Source: Acidobacteriaceae bacterium
Lineage (GTDB): Bacteria > Acidobacteriota > Terriglobia > Terriglobales > Acidobacteriaceae
Direction of reading: 5' to 3'
DNA length: 64,000 nt
NCBI GenBank assembly: GCA_030041045.1
Contig: JASHOQ010000131.1
Span: 40,513-104,512 of the forward strand
The stretch's first letter is position 1. Every line of letters starts with the position of its first letter. Under the pieces are notes generated by a model. The model worked only from the letters and a program-made list of their open reading frames with translations. It ran no database searches and was not told the DNA's origin. Of this stretch, positions 21,434 to 30,477 are shown piece after piece. The position numbers were made by a program, and so were the translations under genes.

Positions 21434-21961
21434 CTATTCATCCCCCGCTGCACCCAGAAAGGACCGGGCGCCGACGGCGATCGGCAGCCCAATCAGAAAC
21501 ATCTGCATAATCATCCCTCGCAGAAGTTCTGAAGCCGTGAAAGGCCCCACCCGGGGCAGCGCCGAATGCGGCAAGACCACCAGGCTCATGAACAGGAACA
21601 CCGTCATTCCGTAGTAAGCTGCGGCGACAAGGAAATGCTTTCTGAGGAAGGTGAGCTTCAGGCTCGCCAGGCAGTAGACCGCTGCCGCCGTAAACGCGAT
21701 GAGGAAGTGCAGCGCGAGGCCAAGGGTCCAGATGGCAGCGCCGCCCTGAAAGGCCTTCATGCCCAGCAGTCCGCACGCAATGCCGAGCGGCATGCGCCGG
21801 CCATACGTAATAAAGGCCGAAGTAGCATCGATGATTCCGGCCCCAGCCCCGCCGGCTGCGATGGCCAGAGCCAGTCGTGGTCCCAGTCTTGGTCCCAGTC
21901 TTGGCCCCAGTCTTGGCCCCAATCTTGTTCGTTGCGCAGGGCTGGCGGCGGAGGAATTCAT
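21434..21961 (-). CDS. Small polytopic membrane protein of unknown function with an N-terminal tetrapeptide-type repeat
   Basis: The 175-residue protein has about four hydrophobic helices (LALAIAAGGAGAGIIDATSA, ALHFLIAFTAAAVYCLASL, FLVAAAYYGMTVFLFMSLVV, MIMQMFLIGLPIAVG). The pattern resembles small YagU/DUF1440-like inner-membrane proteins, but I do not recognise a specific family. Residues 12-30 are a repeat, RLGPRLGPRLGPRLGPRL, encoded by five 12-bp units (21871-21930). The basic repeat precedes the first membrane segment. The ATG at 21961 has GAGGAG upstream. Function is unknown. Confidence 0.7.
   Translation of the reverse strand: MNSSAASPAQRTRLGPRLGPRLGPRLGPRLALAIAAGGAGAGIIDATSAFITYGRRMPLGIACGLLGMKAFQGGAAIWTLGLALHFLIAFTAAAVYCLASLKLTFLRKHFLVAAAYYGMTVFLFMSLVVLPHSALPRVGPFTASELLRGMIMQMFLIGLPIAVGARSFLGAAGDE
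21871..21930. repeat. Five tandem 12-bp units inside a coding region
   Basis: The units read CCAGTCGTGGTC, CCAGTCTTGGTC, CCAGTCTTGGCC (twice) and CCAATCTTGTTC on the plus strand. The 12-bp period keeps the reading frame of the minus-strand membrane protein, so copy-number change would alter the N-terminus without a frameshift. Confidence 0.85.
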
Positions 21962-22129
21962 CCCATCTCCTCGGCAGCAACACTCTCAACCCGCAGACAC
22001 ACGAAAACCGGCCCTGAGCGCATGGCGCCATTCTCGCACCGCCCAGGGAAATTCTGCAGGAGGAAAGTGACGAACAGAAGCCCGGCAGGTGCGAGTAGTC
22101 CGCAATTCCTTGGCTCAGGAATCCCACGC

Positions 22130-22164
22130 GCAAAAAGAGCGGGCGCCCCAGAATCGGGCGCCCG
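22130..22164 (-). terminator. Rho-independent terminator of the BON-domain gene
   Basis: CGGGCGCCC (22140-22148) pairs perfectly with GGGCGCCCG (22156-22164) around a 7-base loop. On the minus strand the stem runs into CTCTTTTTG. It lies 26 bp past the stop of the minus-strand gene at 22190. Confidence 0.8.
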
Positions 22165-22189
22165 GATTTCTTGCTGCTTCTGAAGAAGC

Positions 22190-23566
22190 TCAGCGCCAGT
22201 AATAAACCCCGCCCACCATGTAGTAAGGACGGTAGTAGACCGGCGGGTAGCCGTAGGGATAGCCATAGTAGGCATAAGGATAGGGTCCAGCCATATACGG
22301 CGAACCATAGGGAGGATAGCCGCGCTGGTAGAGATTCGGACCGCCGGGATACAATCCCTGCGCCAGCCGCGCCGCTTCCTGCTGGCTCACCGGGTTTACG
22401 GTAATCGGCGCCTTCAGGTGGAACGTGACCAGCGCCTCGGACGGAATCCACACGTTCGGTCCCGGCGTGGCCGCCGTTGCAGCCGTGCCTGCGGCCGCGC
22501 CCGCGCCCGCGCCGATGGCGCAACCTTCTCCGCGGCCCACCGCGCAACCAATGATGGTGCCCAGAACCGCTCCGCCCACGGCGTTACCCACCGTGCGCCC
22601 GGCCTTGTTCGGTCCCTTCACCTTGAACTGGTCGGTGGTCAGAGGATAGTTCTGGCCGCCCATGTCCAGCGACGTCAGCGTGAGCGCCAGCTCCGGACTC
22701 CCGGCCAGCTCGCCCGCCTTCTTGGTCTCCGTCACTACGCCGTGCACCGTGGCTCCGCGCGGAATGGCCAGCATGCCGTTCAAGGTCACATCCTGGATCA
22801 CCGTGAACTGCACCGGTGTTCCATCCGCCGCTTTCTTGTTGTCCACGGCCTCGGAGGTGCGCAACTGCAGCAGCGTGCCGGGCAGCAGCGTCATGGGCCC
22901 TTTGGCGGGCTCATACTGCGGCGCCGGGGGCTGCTGGTATCCGTAGCCGTTGCCTTGACCCTGATATTGCGGATTTCCGTAGCCCGGATATTGCGGACGG
23001 CCCGGAGGCGGATAAGCCGGATAGCCCGGCGGCGGCGGAGGAGCCTGTTGCGTCTGCGCCGGTGGAGGCGGTGCCTGCTGACCTTGATCGGGCGGAGGCG
23101 GCGCCTGCGGGCCCTGATCGGGCGGAGCCGGCGCGGCATTGGGTTGCGGCTGGCCGTTGTCTGCCATCGCATCCGTGTCCGCATCGGGCGGAGGCGCCTG
23201 TGCGCCCTGCGCATCCTGCGGATTGCCCACCGTAAGGTTGTTGTTCACCTTGGTCACGCCGTTCACGTGCGAGGCGATCGAGCCCGCCAGCTGCTTGGAG
23301 GCATCGCTGGAAACTGTGCCGGAAAGCGTAACCTCGCCCTGAATGGTCGCGGCCGTGATCATGTCGTTCTTGAGCGCCTGCGAAGCGTCCAGGGCCTGCA
23401 CGACATCCATTTCGATCTGCCCGTCGGTGCGCTGGCCCTGCGCCGCCGCAGCTGCGCCGCTCGAGTCCTGTGCCGGCGCGCCGTTATCCTGCGCCAGCGC
23501 AATTGCTGCGCACAGCACCGTCATCGCGGCCCATGCCATCACGCTCTTCAGCAATGGTCGATTCAT
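22190..23566 (-). CDS. Exported BON-domain protein with proline-rich linker, glycine-rich segment and Tyr/Pro-rich tail
   Basis: The 458-residue product has a signal peptide (MNRPLLKSVMAWAAMTVLCA, cleavage after ALAQ), a BON domain (about residues 45-110; IEMDVVQALDASQALKNDMI, GEVTLSGTVSSDA), a proline/glutamine-rich linker (about 115-215) and a beta-rich domain (PGTLLQLRTSEAVDNKKAAD, then RGATVHGVVTETKKAGEL). A glycine-zipper-like stretch (GNAVGGAVLGTIIGCAVGRG) and a Tyr/Pro/Gly-rich C-terminus complete it. BON domains usually bind phospholipid or attach to envelopes. The ATG at 23566 has AGGAG nine bases upstream; an in-frame TTG lies seven codons earlier. The product is probably a periplasmic or outer-membrane-associated protein of unknown role. 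Confidence 0.8.
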   Translation of the reverse strand: MNRPLLKSVMAWAAMTVLCAAIALAQDNGAPAQDSSGAAAAAQGQRTDGQIEMDVVQALDASQALKNDMITAATIQGEVTLSGTVSSDASKQLAGSIASHVNGVTKVNNNLTVGNPQDAQGAQAPPPDADTDAMADNGQPQPNAAPAPPDQGPQAPPPPDQGQQAPPPPAQTQQAPPPPPGYPAYPPPGRPQYPGYGNPQYQGQGNGYGYQQPPAPQYEPAKGPMTLLPGTLLQLRTSEAVDNKKAADGTPVQFTVIQDVTLNGMLAIPRGATVHGVVTETKKAGELAGSPELALTLTSLDMGGQNYPLTTDQFKVKGPNKAGRTVGNAVGGAVLGTIIGCAVGRGEGCAIGAGAGAAAGTAATAATPGPNVWIPSEALVTFHLKAPITVNPVSQQEAARLAQGLYPGGPNLYQRGYPPYGSPYMAGPYPYAYYGYPYGYPPVYYRPYYMVGGVYYWR

Positions 23567-23790
23567 TTCCCGTTTCTCCTCTGCCAACCATCCCGTTCCG
23601 GCGCGCCGGCCTGGCGCGGCGGAATTAAGCGATCTCAGGTCTGGTCCCGGCTCATTCCCTTAGACGTCCGGACGCCCTTCAACGTTGCAAACCCGGACGA
23701 GCGGAAAAAGTTCCGCCTCGTCAGCTTGAAAACCGTAGATTCGGAAGCCAATGAACGCGCTTGGGATCGCGCCCGATCGACCCGGCTCGA

Positions 23791-24438
23791 TCAGCGCGAT
23801 TCGCGCTGGTTGAAATGGTAGGAGAGGCCTACGGTGATTCCATTGGGCTCCAGCTTCGCGGCCGGCGCCTTTCCCTCGAGGGACAGGCCGGTGATGAAGT
23901 ATTGCGGCCACCATTCGTACTCGTAGTCGGCACGCACCCACAGGCGATGGTAGGTGTCAAATTCCGCGCCTCCGCCCGCCGTGTACACAGTGCGCGTCTG
24001 GTGGTAGTGGACGAGAGCCTGGGTCAGGTAGTCGGAGTTGCCGAATCCCGCCAGAAACTCGCCGTACGGCCGGACCAGGAAGTAGTGGTTCCAGCGGTAG
24101 ATTGCGCCGCCTGACGCCACGTCCTCACGCATGAACGGCTGATCCTTCGGTTGGCCCAGGTTCAGGTCCCGGCCCTGGACCATGATTCCAAGGCCGTACA
24201 GCCGGCCTGGGAGCCAGCCGGGGTCGTAGTCGATCCAGAGGGTGCCGCCGTTCAAACGGTCGCTGCCCTCGGCCTGGTTCCCGCTGCCAAAGCCGGAGTC
24301 AAAGTTGGAGAATCCCACGCCTACGTTCAGAGGAATTGTCTTGACCACGCCTGCGGGAGTGACTTGCGCCAAAACTGGGTAAGCGGAGAGGACAAGAAGC
24401 ACTGCCAAGCTTGTTGGGGGAAACAGCTTCAAACGCAT
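23791..24438 (-). CDS. Outer-membrane beta-barrel protein
   Basis: The 215-residue product begins MRLKLFPPTSLAVLLVLSAY and has a cleavable signal peptide ending VLAQ. Alternating-hydrophobicity strands follow (LNVGVGFSNFD, GTLWIDYDPG, GLGIMVQGRDL, RWNHYFLVRPYGEFLAGFG, YTAGGGAEFDTYHRLWVRAD, ITVGLSYHF). This is typical of an eight-stranded OmpA/OmpX-like barrel, the class annotated as outer membrane beta-barrel protein in acidobacteria. The ATG at 24438 was chosen for its AGGAG seven bases upstream and for the signal peptide. No enzyme motif is visible. Confidence 0.8.
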   Translation of the reverse strand: MRLKLFPPTSLAVLLVLSAYPVLAQVTPAGVVKTIPLNVGVGFSNFDSGFGSGNQAEGSDRLNGGTLWIDYDPGWLPGRLYGLGIMVQGRDLNLGQPKDQPFMREDVASGGAIYRWNHYFLVRPYGEFLAGFGNSDYLTQALVHYHQTRTVYTAGGGAEFDTYHRLWVRADYEYEWWPQYFITGLSLEGKAPAAKLEPNGITVGLSYHFNQRESR

Positions 24439-25122
24439 TCTGCGGCTCCTTAACAGTTGCAGACCACTGTTGCCGGCGGGGTTTTCCGGTTCAGTTCCCA
24501 TCTGCAAGCAATGTTGCAAGGCAAAGACTCTGCGCCGTTGCCAGCCGCGAACGCCGGATACCCATCAGGCGCTTCAGGACTGGAACAGAGCCCGATACAG
24601 GTGCCAAGCCGCCTCAACTTCGAGGCCGGAAATGAATCATTAAGCGCTTCAACCCGCGCAACTGCGAGGAGTTTTGCGCCTAAATGAGACCAACTCAAAA
24701 GGAATGGAACGGGCCCGGCGCTCTCGAAATGCCCAAAAGTAAGCACGAAAGCGCGATCTTCGCGGCCGAGCCTATCTCACGGCGCGCAGACGCAATGGTA
24801 ATAACTGAGCACAGTATATCGGTAACCTTTACCGAAGTAGCTTCAACTTCCGTGGGATTCCCGTTAGACCATTGAGTCCTTTGCCCCACCCCGCAGCAGC
24901 CTGGGGAGCGCTTTCAACTCCCTTTGCAGATAAATTCCCCGGAATTCGCTAATCTGGAGACACTTGCGCGTGCAGCCGCCCCGCCCAAACTTGCCTAACT
25001 TCAATCGGCAGAGGAATCTGCGGCTAACTTCTTTTCCTGGAATAATTTGGCGGTGCACGTTGCCGCCAAGGTCAAGGAAAACCGGGAACTTCCGGTCAGG
25101 TTCCGGGGGGGAGGGGGGTCAC
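24439..25122. other. 684-bp region without a supported gene
   Basis: Short open frames on both strands here lack family resemblance and good ribosome binding sites. The region must hold the promoter of the minus-strand barrel gene near its left end. The only clear signal is the dyad at 24819-24835. A poly-G/GGGGGGAGGGGGG tract near 25106-25117 lies just after the stop of manA. Confidence 0.6.
24819..24835. promoter_or_regulatory. Orphan operator-like inverted repeat
   Basis: TCGGTAA-CCT-TTACCGA is a perfect 7-bp inverted repeat with a 3-bp spacer, directly next to a CAGTATAT box (24812-24819) that could be a -10 element. GGTAA/TTACC half-sites are usual for LacI-family sugar regulators. No gene begins within 350 bp downstream on either strand, so the regulated gene is not apparent. 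Confidence 0.4.
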
Positions 25123-26121
25123 TCAGCCCGGCCAGTTCGGCGTGATCCGGATCAGCTCCAGGCCGCCTGCGCCCGCGCTTGCGGCTTCGACTGCAAACTC
25201 GGGCGACTCTGCCGGCACCCCCACGATTCCCCGCGCCGGCAGCTCCACGGGGTCGAAGCCCGCTCCCAGAATCTTGCCTGCGCCGGATGCGGCAAACAGC
25301 CAGGCCAGCCCTCGCCGGCCGCCCGCGCTGCGCAGGCTTTCGCTGGTCCGGCTCCCATGCACGGGAATCTTCTCCATACGGAAGTACTCCGCGTCGACAA
25401 GGACCGTCCGGTCCTCGAGCGGCACCGGAGTCACTTTTCCCGCGCGCGTGGCCAGCTTCGCGGCTTCAAGCGACTTCTCAATGTGCAGTTCGCGCGGCCG
25501 GCCGTAATCGAACATGCGATAGGTCACATCGGCGTTCTGCTGCGTTTCGAGCAGAATCGATCCCGGCCAGATGGCGTGAACGGTACCCGCGTCCACATAA
25601 ATCAAATCGCCTTTTTCCACCGGCAGAAGGTTGAGGCTTTTCTCCAGAGTGCCCGTGCGGATCTCCTCTTTCACCTGGTCGAGCGTCGCCCCGGTTTTGA
25701 GTCCCACCGCGACCTCCGCTCCCGGCTTTGCCGCCAGGGCGTACCAGCATTCCGTCTTGCCGCGCGCAAGGCCGTACTTCCGCGCCATGGCGTCATCGGG
25801 ATGTACTTGCACGCTGAGCTTTTGCTCGGCAAAAATGACCTTGATCAGCAGCGGCGATTCCGTCGCCGGCGCCTCGCCGCCGAGCAGCGCCTCGTGCGCC
25901 TCGGCAAACAGCGCCGCGAGCTGCTTGCCCGCGTGCGGTCCGGTGGCCACCAGGGAATCGTCGCCCGTCAGCCACACCTCGCCAATCGGCTCGCCGTCGG
26001 CTCTCCTGTCGAACCAGGGACGCAGATCGCCGTAGCCCCACACGCGCGCCACAAAACGCGGCTCAACCCGGAAAGGCGCCAGGCGAAACGGTGCGGGCGA
26101 GGGTGCGGCGGAGCTTGCCAT
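25123..26121 (-). CDS. manA: Mannose-6-phosphate isomerase, class I
   Basis: The 332-residue protein interconverts fructose-6-phosphate and mannose-6-phosphate, feeding GDP-mannose synthesis or mannose use. Class I phosphomannose isomerase motifs are clear. LSVQVHPDD gives the zinc-binding Gln/His, GKTECWY the Glu, DLIYVDAGTVHAI the second His, and YRMFDYGRPRELHIEKS is the conserved block near the active site. The protein is shorter than E. coli ManA, which is usual for the single-cupin form. The ATG at 26121 (MASSAAPSP) was preferred to an in-frame codon at 26208. It is divergent from the POTRA protein gene, with 143 bp between the starts. Confidence 0.94.
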   Translation of the reverse strand: MASSAAPSPAPFRLAPFRVEPRFVARVWGYGDLRPWFDRRADGEPIGEVWLTGDDSLVATGPHAGKQLAALFAEAHEALLGGEAPATESPLLIKVIFAEQKLSVQVHPDDAMARKYGLARGKTECWYALAAKPGAEVAVGLKTGATLDQVKEEIRTGTLEKSLNLLPVEKGDLIYVDAGTVHAIWPGSILLETQQNADVTYRMFDYGRPRELHIEKSLEAAKLATRAGKVTPVPLEDRTVLVDAEYFRMEKIPVHGSRTSESLRSAGGRRGLAWLFAASGAGKILGAGFDPVELPARGIVGVPAESPEFAVEAASAGAGGLELIRITPNWPG

Positions 26122-26264
26122 CAGGTCGGTCCGTTTCTCCTGGCGAAAAGGGAATGAAGTTCTGTCTCTTGGGTGGGTGCGAGGGGCCGCTTTGCCGTCA
26201 TTACCCACTCTACCAAGGAGGGATTGCCGGACACGGTCGGCATCATGCTACTCTCAAACCATTT

Positions 26265-27545
26265 ATGCCCCGGATTGCCCTTGTTTTCGCCGTCGCTGCG
26301 GCAGCTTTGTCTCTCGCCGGGCCCATCTCTGCGCAAACATATCAGCCCAAATCCATCCAATTCAAAGGCGATCCCGAATACACCGACCAGGAGCTGATGG
26401 CCGCTCTGGGTTTGTCCAGGGGCGCGCTCTTGAGCGGTGCGGATATGAACGAGTGCGCCAAGAGGCTGATGGATTCCGGCGTCTTCAACACCGTCTCTTA
26501 TAAATTCGACGGCGTCGATTTCGTCTTCACCTTGGCTCCCGATCCAACGGTCGTGCCGGTGCGGCTTGAAAACCTTCCCTATACGCCCGGGCCGGAGCTC
26601 GATGCCCGGCTGCACAAGCGCCTGCCGCTTTATCACGGCAAGGTGCCCACCGAGGGCAAGCTGCTCGAAGATGTGCGTCAGGGGCTCGAATCCATGCTGG
26701 CGGCCGAAGGCGTCAAGGCCACTGTTGCCTACGATCCTTACTCCGGTCCGGGCGACCGCAACCAGATCACGGCCATGAGCTTCAAGATCACTTCGCCGGC
26801 GATGCGCCTGGGAACCCTGCGCATTGCCGGAGCCTCAATGGCGCTGCTGCCCAGGCTTCATGAGATTGTTGCCGGCGCTGCCAATCCGCTCTTCGATTCC
26901 CAGGGCACACCGGCCGGGCTTGAGCAGGAGTTCACATCGTTTTATCGGGACCAGGGATTTGCCGCGGTGAAAGTTCACGCCGCGCGTTCCGGCGCCCTGG
27001 TTTTCACGGCGGATGCCGTTCTGGTTCCTTATACGGTGAACATTCAGGAGGGGCGCCTCTACAAGATCGGCGCCATTCGCGTGCCTCCCAACGCGCTCGT
27101 GACGCAGGATGAAGCCGACAAGATTGTCGCTTCGCCAAGAAGTCTGACCATGGGCGAAGCGCTTCCCCATGTTCTGGCGCTCATTGAAGCGCGATACAAG
27201 GCCAAGGGCTACCTCGATCTTCGAGTGGATTCCCAGCCCGCCTTCGATGCTTCAGCCGGGACCGTCGACTACACGATTGCCATCGAGCCGGGGCCCGTTT
27301 ATCGCGTTGCCTTCATTCAATTCGCCGGCGTGACCGACGAACTGCGGAGCCACTTGATGCAGCAATGGCAGTTGATGCCCGGAGACGCCTTCGATCAGAC
27401 CTATCTCGATGCGTTCCTCACCAGGGCGGAGGGACAGGATCCGCTCCTGCGCCGCTCGCTCGCCGGCGTGACTTCCAAAGTTGAAACCAGCACCGACCCC
27501 GCAACCCACGACGTAGACGTGACCTTCAAACTGGAAAAACCTTAA
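26265..27545 (+). CDS. Exported POTRA-repeat protein without a beta-barrel
   Basis: The 426-residue protein begins MPRIALVFAVAAAALSLAGP with a signal peptide. POTRA-like repeats of the BamA/Omp85 N-terminal type follow: an opening repeat with YTDQELMAALGLSRGALL and KRLMDSGVFNTVSYKFDG, and later ones with LYKIGAIRVPPNALVTQDEA and PVYRVAFIQFAGVTDELR. The length leaves no room for the 16-stranded barrel of BamA or TamA, so it is a periplasmic POTRA-only protein. Such proteins may act in outer-membrane protein delivery; the partner is not known. About 55 bp after the stop is a relic resembling its own C-terminus. Confidence 0.8.
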   Translation: MPRIALVFAVAAAALSLAGPISAQTYQPKSIQFKGDPEYTDQELMAALGLSRGALLSGADMNECAKRLMDSGVFNTVSYKFDGVDFVFTLAPDPTVVPVRLENLPYTPGPELDARLHKRLPLYHGKVPTEGKLLEDVRQGLESMLAAEGVKATVAYDPYSGPGDRNQITAMSFKITSPAMRLGTLRIAGASMALLPRLHEIVAGAANPLFDSQGTPAGLEQEFTSFYRDQGFAAVKVHAARSGALVFTADAVLVPYTVNIQEGRLYKIGAIRVPPNALVTQDEADKIVASPRSLTMGEALPHVLALIEARYKAKGYLDLRVDSQPAFDASAGTVDYTIAIEPGPVYRVAFIQFAGVTDELRSHLMQQWQLMPGDAFDQTYLDAFLTRAEGQDPLLRRSLAGVTSKVETSTDPATHDVDVTFKLEKP

Positions 27546-27548
27546 CCG

Positions 27549-27640
27549 TGTGGACCGCAGTCAAGTGCGGATACGTGCTGAGCCTGAACGACGCGTTCCA
27601 CAACGTCAACCTGACTTTCATGCTGGAGAAAAGGAACTGA
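27549..27640 (+). pseudogene. Relic of a duplicated POTRA-protein C-terminus
   Basis: Directly after the POTRA gene, a 30-codon stretch reads WTAVKCGYVLSLNDAFHNVN followed by LTFMLEKRN and a TGA stop at 27638-27640. It resembles the true C-terminus (DPATHDVDVTFKLEKP) in spacing and in the TF.LEK ending. It has no start codon with a ribosome binding site and no upstream body, so it looks like the tail of a lost tandem paralogue. Confidence 0.45.
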
Positions 27641-27659
27641 CGCCGCTATCCTCGTCAGC

Positions 27660-28247
27660 ATGACCCATTCGCTCGTGTACCAACACATGTTTCAGTTGCC
27701 GCTTCCCGTGGTCGAGAAGCTGCTTCGTCCTGTCATCGTTTACCTGGTGCTGGTAATTTTGCTCCGGCTCTTCGGCAAGCGCGAGCTGGCCCAGCTCAAC
27801 CCCTTCGACCTGGTGGTGCTGCTTTCACTTTCGAACACGGTGCAGAACGCCATCATCGGCGACGACAACTCGGTGAGCGGCGGCATTATCGGCGCCTTCG
27901 GGCTGCTCGCCATCAACTGGGTTGTGATGAAAGCCCTCTATTGGCTGCCATGGCTCAACAGCGCTCTTGAAGGCCGGTCGACGATTCTGATTCGCGACGG
28001 GCAGATCGACCGCAAAGCGCTGGAGCGCGAATCTCTGAGCCGCGAAGAGCTGCTCAGCGTGATCCATCGACAGGGCTTCGAGGACTTCGACCAGGTGCGC
28101 CTTTGCGAGCTCGAGCCCAACGGCACGTTTCACATTGAAGCGGTCGAGCCCTCCGCCCTGGAGAAGCAGCACGCGGAGCTGCTCCAGCGCTTTGACCTGC
28201 TGCGCCGGGAGATTGCCGCGCTGCGCCCGCACTCGGCGAGCGAGTGA
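27660..28247 (+). CDS. DUF421 family inner-membrane protein (YetF/YcaP type)
   Basis: The 195-residue protein has three N-terminal membrane helices (VIVYLVLVILLRLFGKRELA, DLVVLLSLSNTVQNAII, IIGAFGLLAINWVVMKALYW). The DUF421 block follows: RSTILIRDGQIDRKALERES, SREELLSVIHRQGFEDFDQV, LCELEPNGTFHIE. The motif FGKRELAQLNPFDLVVLL is the family hallmark. The C-terminal soluble domain folds in the cytoplasm and ends in a heptad-like helix. The biochemical role of DUF421 is not established; some Bacillus members are linked to spores or stress. Confidence 0.9.
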   Translation: MTHSLVYQHMFQLPLPVVEKLLRPVIVYLVLVILLRLFGKRELAQLNPFDLVVLLSLSNTVQNAIIGDDNSVSGGIIGAFGLLAINWVVMKALYWLPWLNSALEGRSTILIRDGQIDRKALERESLSREELLSVIHRQGFEDFDQVRLCELEPNGTFHIEAVEPSALEKQHAELLQRFDLLRREIAALRPHSASE

Positions 28248-28354
28248 GCACGCTGCGCCGGAAGCCTCGACCAATGCATCTTGCCGCGTGCAGCGGAATC
28301 GCTCGGCCTTGGCACGAATGGCACGCGAAGCGCGCGACTGCCCATAGTGGCCAA

Positions 28355-29917
28355 CTATTCCCATTCGATGGTGCCGGGAGGCTTCGAGGTGACGTCGTAC
28401 ACCACGCGGTTGATGCCGCGGACTTCGTTCACGATGCGGTTGGAGATGCGCTTGAGAACTTCCGGCGGCAACGGCACCCAGTCCGCGGTCATGCCGTCTT
28501 CGGAGTGCACCGCGCGCACGCCGGCTGTGTATGCGTAGGTGCGCTGGTCGCCCATCACGCCCACGCTCATCACCGGCAGCAGCACCGCGAAGCTCTGCCA
28601 GATCTTCGTATAGAGCCCGGCGGCCTTGATCTCGCTCACCACGATCTCGTCGGCCTCCTGCAGCAGCGCCACGCGCTCCGGCGTCACCTCGCCCAGGATG
28701 CGCACGGCCAGGCCGGGGCCGGGGAACGGCTGCCGGCTGAGGATCTCTTCCGGCATGCTCAGGTCGCGCCCGATGCGCCGGACTTCGTCCTTGAACAGAT
28801 CGCGCAGCGGCTCGATCAATTTCAATTTCATGCGCTGGGGCAGGCCGCCCACGTTGTGATGGCTCTTGATGGTCTGACTTGGTCCCTTCACGCTTGAGGA
28901 CTCGATCACGTCGGGATAGAGCGTGCCCTGCACCAGCCAGTCGAGTTTTCCGTTCGGACCACCGGTCTCGCGCGCGATGCGGCTGGCCTCGTCTTCGAAG
29001 ACGGCGATGAACTCCGCGCCGATTGTTTTCCTCTTCAGTTCAGGGTCCGTGACTCCGGCCAGTTTCTCGAGGAAGCGCGCGCTCGCGTTCACGGCAACGA
29101 TGTTGAGTCCCAGCTTGTCGCGCAGATTCTTTTGCACGTTTTGGAATTCATTCTTGCGCAGGACGCCGTTGTTCACAAAGATGCAGGTGAGCTGCGCGCC
29201 GATGGCCTTGTGCACCAGCATGGCTGCCACCGAAGAATCCACGCCGCCCGAAAGTCCGCAGATGACGTGATCCTTGCCCACTTTGGCGCGGATCGAATTG
29301 ACCGTGGACCCGATGAAGTGCGCGGGCGTCCAGTCACCGCGCGCGCCGCAAATGTCGAAGACGAAGTTCCTGAGCAGCTGCGGGCCCAGCGGCGTGTGAT
29401 GCACCTCGGGATGGAATTGCACTGCCCAGATGCGCCGTTCCGGGTTCTCGATGCCGGCGAGCGCATTGGACGAGATTGCGATACGGCGAAAGCCCGAAGG
29501 CAGCTCCAGCGCCTCGTCGCCGTGGCTCATCCATACCTGGAGGGTTGCCGGCAATCCCGCGAAGATCTTCGACGCGGCGTGCTCTATGGTCACTTCGGCG
29601 TGGCCGTATTCGCGCTTGGGCGCGGAGCGCACCTTGCCGCCGAGATGATGCACGATGAACTGCAGGCCGTAACAGATGCCCAGCACCGGCGCGCCCAGCG
29701 CGAGCACCGCGGGATCGGCCGGCGGCGCATCGGCGTCATATACCGACGAAGGGCCTCCGGAAAGAATGATGCCGATGGGCTGGAGCGCCCGGATCTCCTC
29801 GAGCGGCGCGGTGCAGGGCAGCACGGCGGAGAACACATTCTGCTCGCGGATGCGGCGCGCGATGAGCTGCGTATACTGCGATCCGAAATCGAGGATGACG
29901 ACGGTCTGGGTGTCCAC
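28355..29917 (-). CDS. guaA: GMP synthase (glutamine-hydrolysing)
   Basis: The 520-residue protein converts XMP to GMP with glutamine and ATP. The class I amidotransferase domain (1-195) has nucleophile Cys82 in LGICYGLQ and His169/Glu171 in QFHPEVHHT. The ATP pyrophosphatase domain has the PP-loop [14 protein letters not shown]. The C-terminal dimerisation domain ends GTIEWE, the conserved tail. Length and order match E. coli GuaA (525). The start is GTG at 29917. The gene is alone on its strand, with no guaB next to it. Confidence 0.98.
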   Translation of the reverse strand: MDTQTVVILDFGSQYTQLIARRIREQNVFSAVLPCTAPLEEIRALQPIGIILSGGPSSVYDADAPPADPAVLALGAPVLGICYGLQFIVHHLGGKVRSAPKREYGHAEVTIEHAASKIFAGLPATLQVWMSHGDEALELPSGFRRIAISSNALAGIENPERRIWAVQFHPEVHHTPLGPQLLRNFVFDICGARGDWTPAHFIGSTVNSIRAKVGKDHVICGLSGGVDSSVAAMLVHKAIGAQLTCIFVNNGVLRKNEFQNVQKNLRDKLGLNIVAVNASARFLEKLAGVTDPELKRKTIGAEFIAVFEDEASRIARETGGPNGKLDWLVQGTLYPDVIESSSVKGPSQTIKSHHNVGGLPQRMKLKLIEPLRDLFKDEVRRIGRDLSMPEEILSRQPFPGPGLAVRILGEVTPERVALLQEADEIVVSEIKAAGLYTKIWQSFAVLLPVMSVGVMGDQRTYAYTAGVRAVHSEDGMTADWVPLPPEVLKRISNRIVNEVRGINRVVYDVTSKPPGTIEWE

Positions 29918-29979
29918 AGTTCAGTGTGGCAGGGCGCGGGTTAGCGTGTAAAGAAGCAAAAGTGACCCGCAACGCGGGA

Positions 29980-30264
29980 CTATTCGTAGTGAAATCGCGC
30001 TTGAAGAAAATCAATGCGATCGGCCACAACGCGATACACGAGCCGGTGTTCCTGCGTGATGCGGCGGCTCCAGAAGCCGGCCAACTCGTGCCGAAGAGGC
30101 TCCGGTTTTCCGATTCCCTGAAATGGGTCAGCGATGATTGCTTCGACGAGCTCGAGAATTTTCAGCACACCCTTCCGATCGTTCTTCACCCACCAGGCAA
30201 GGTCTTCCCGAAACTCCGGAAGGAAGTCAACCCTTGGTTCAGCTTTTTGCCCCTCACGGGCCAT
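29980..30264 (-). CDS. yoeB: YoeB-family mRNA interferase toxin
   Basis: The 94-residue protein matches the Txe/YoeB RelE-superfamily toxins, which cut mRNA on the ribosome. Visible family features are the N-terminal DFLPEFREDLAWWVKNDRK, the conserved EAIIADPFQGIGKPEPLRHE with the catalytic Glu region, FWSRRITQEHRLVYRV, and the C-terminal FHYE with the terminal His-Tyr pair. Length is slightly more than E. coli YoeB (84). Its antitoxin is encoded upstream on the same strand, but 213 bp away instead of overlapping or adjacent, which is unusual. Confidence 0.93.
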   Translation of the reverse strand: MAREGQKAEPRVDFLPEFREDLAWWVKNDRKGVLKILELVEAIIADPFQGIGKPEPLRHELAGFWSRRITQEHRLVYRVVADRIDFLQARFHYE

Positions 30265-30477
30265 GACGCTTCCCTTGACTGGAATCTGGTGGAGGAGCGG
30301 CTGAACGCATCGCGAAGGAGGCAGCCGTGATCCTTAGTCTAACTAGCTACTGTATGGACAGCGGTTTTGAAAAATCAAGAGAACAGGTCAGGAAAATCAA
30401 GGCGTTTTGGATGGATTTGGAGGTAAAGGCAGGGATGTTAACTGCGCATTGCACTTTCCCGTCAGCCAAGGCAAAAT

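Noticed and set aside
21871..21930. Possible CRISPR-like array
   Set aside because: The units are 12 bp, contiguous, without spacers, and lie inside a coding frame.
22418..23821. Plus-strand open frame opposite the BON-domain gene
   Set aside because: It is low-complexity Arg/Leu-rich translation of the complement of a proline-rich coding region.
24450..24746. 98-codon minus-strand frame upstream of the barrel gene
   Set aside because: It overlaps the barrel-gene upstream region, has no ribosome binding site or known motif, and its composition is not convincing.
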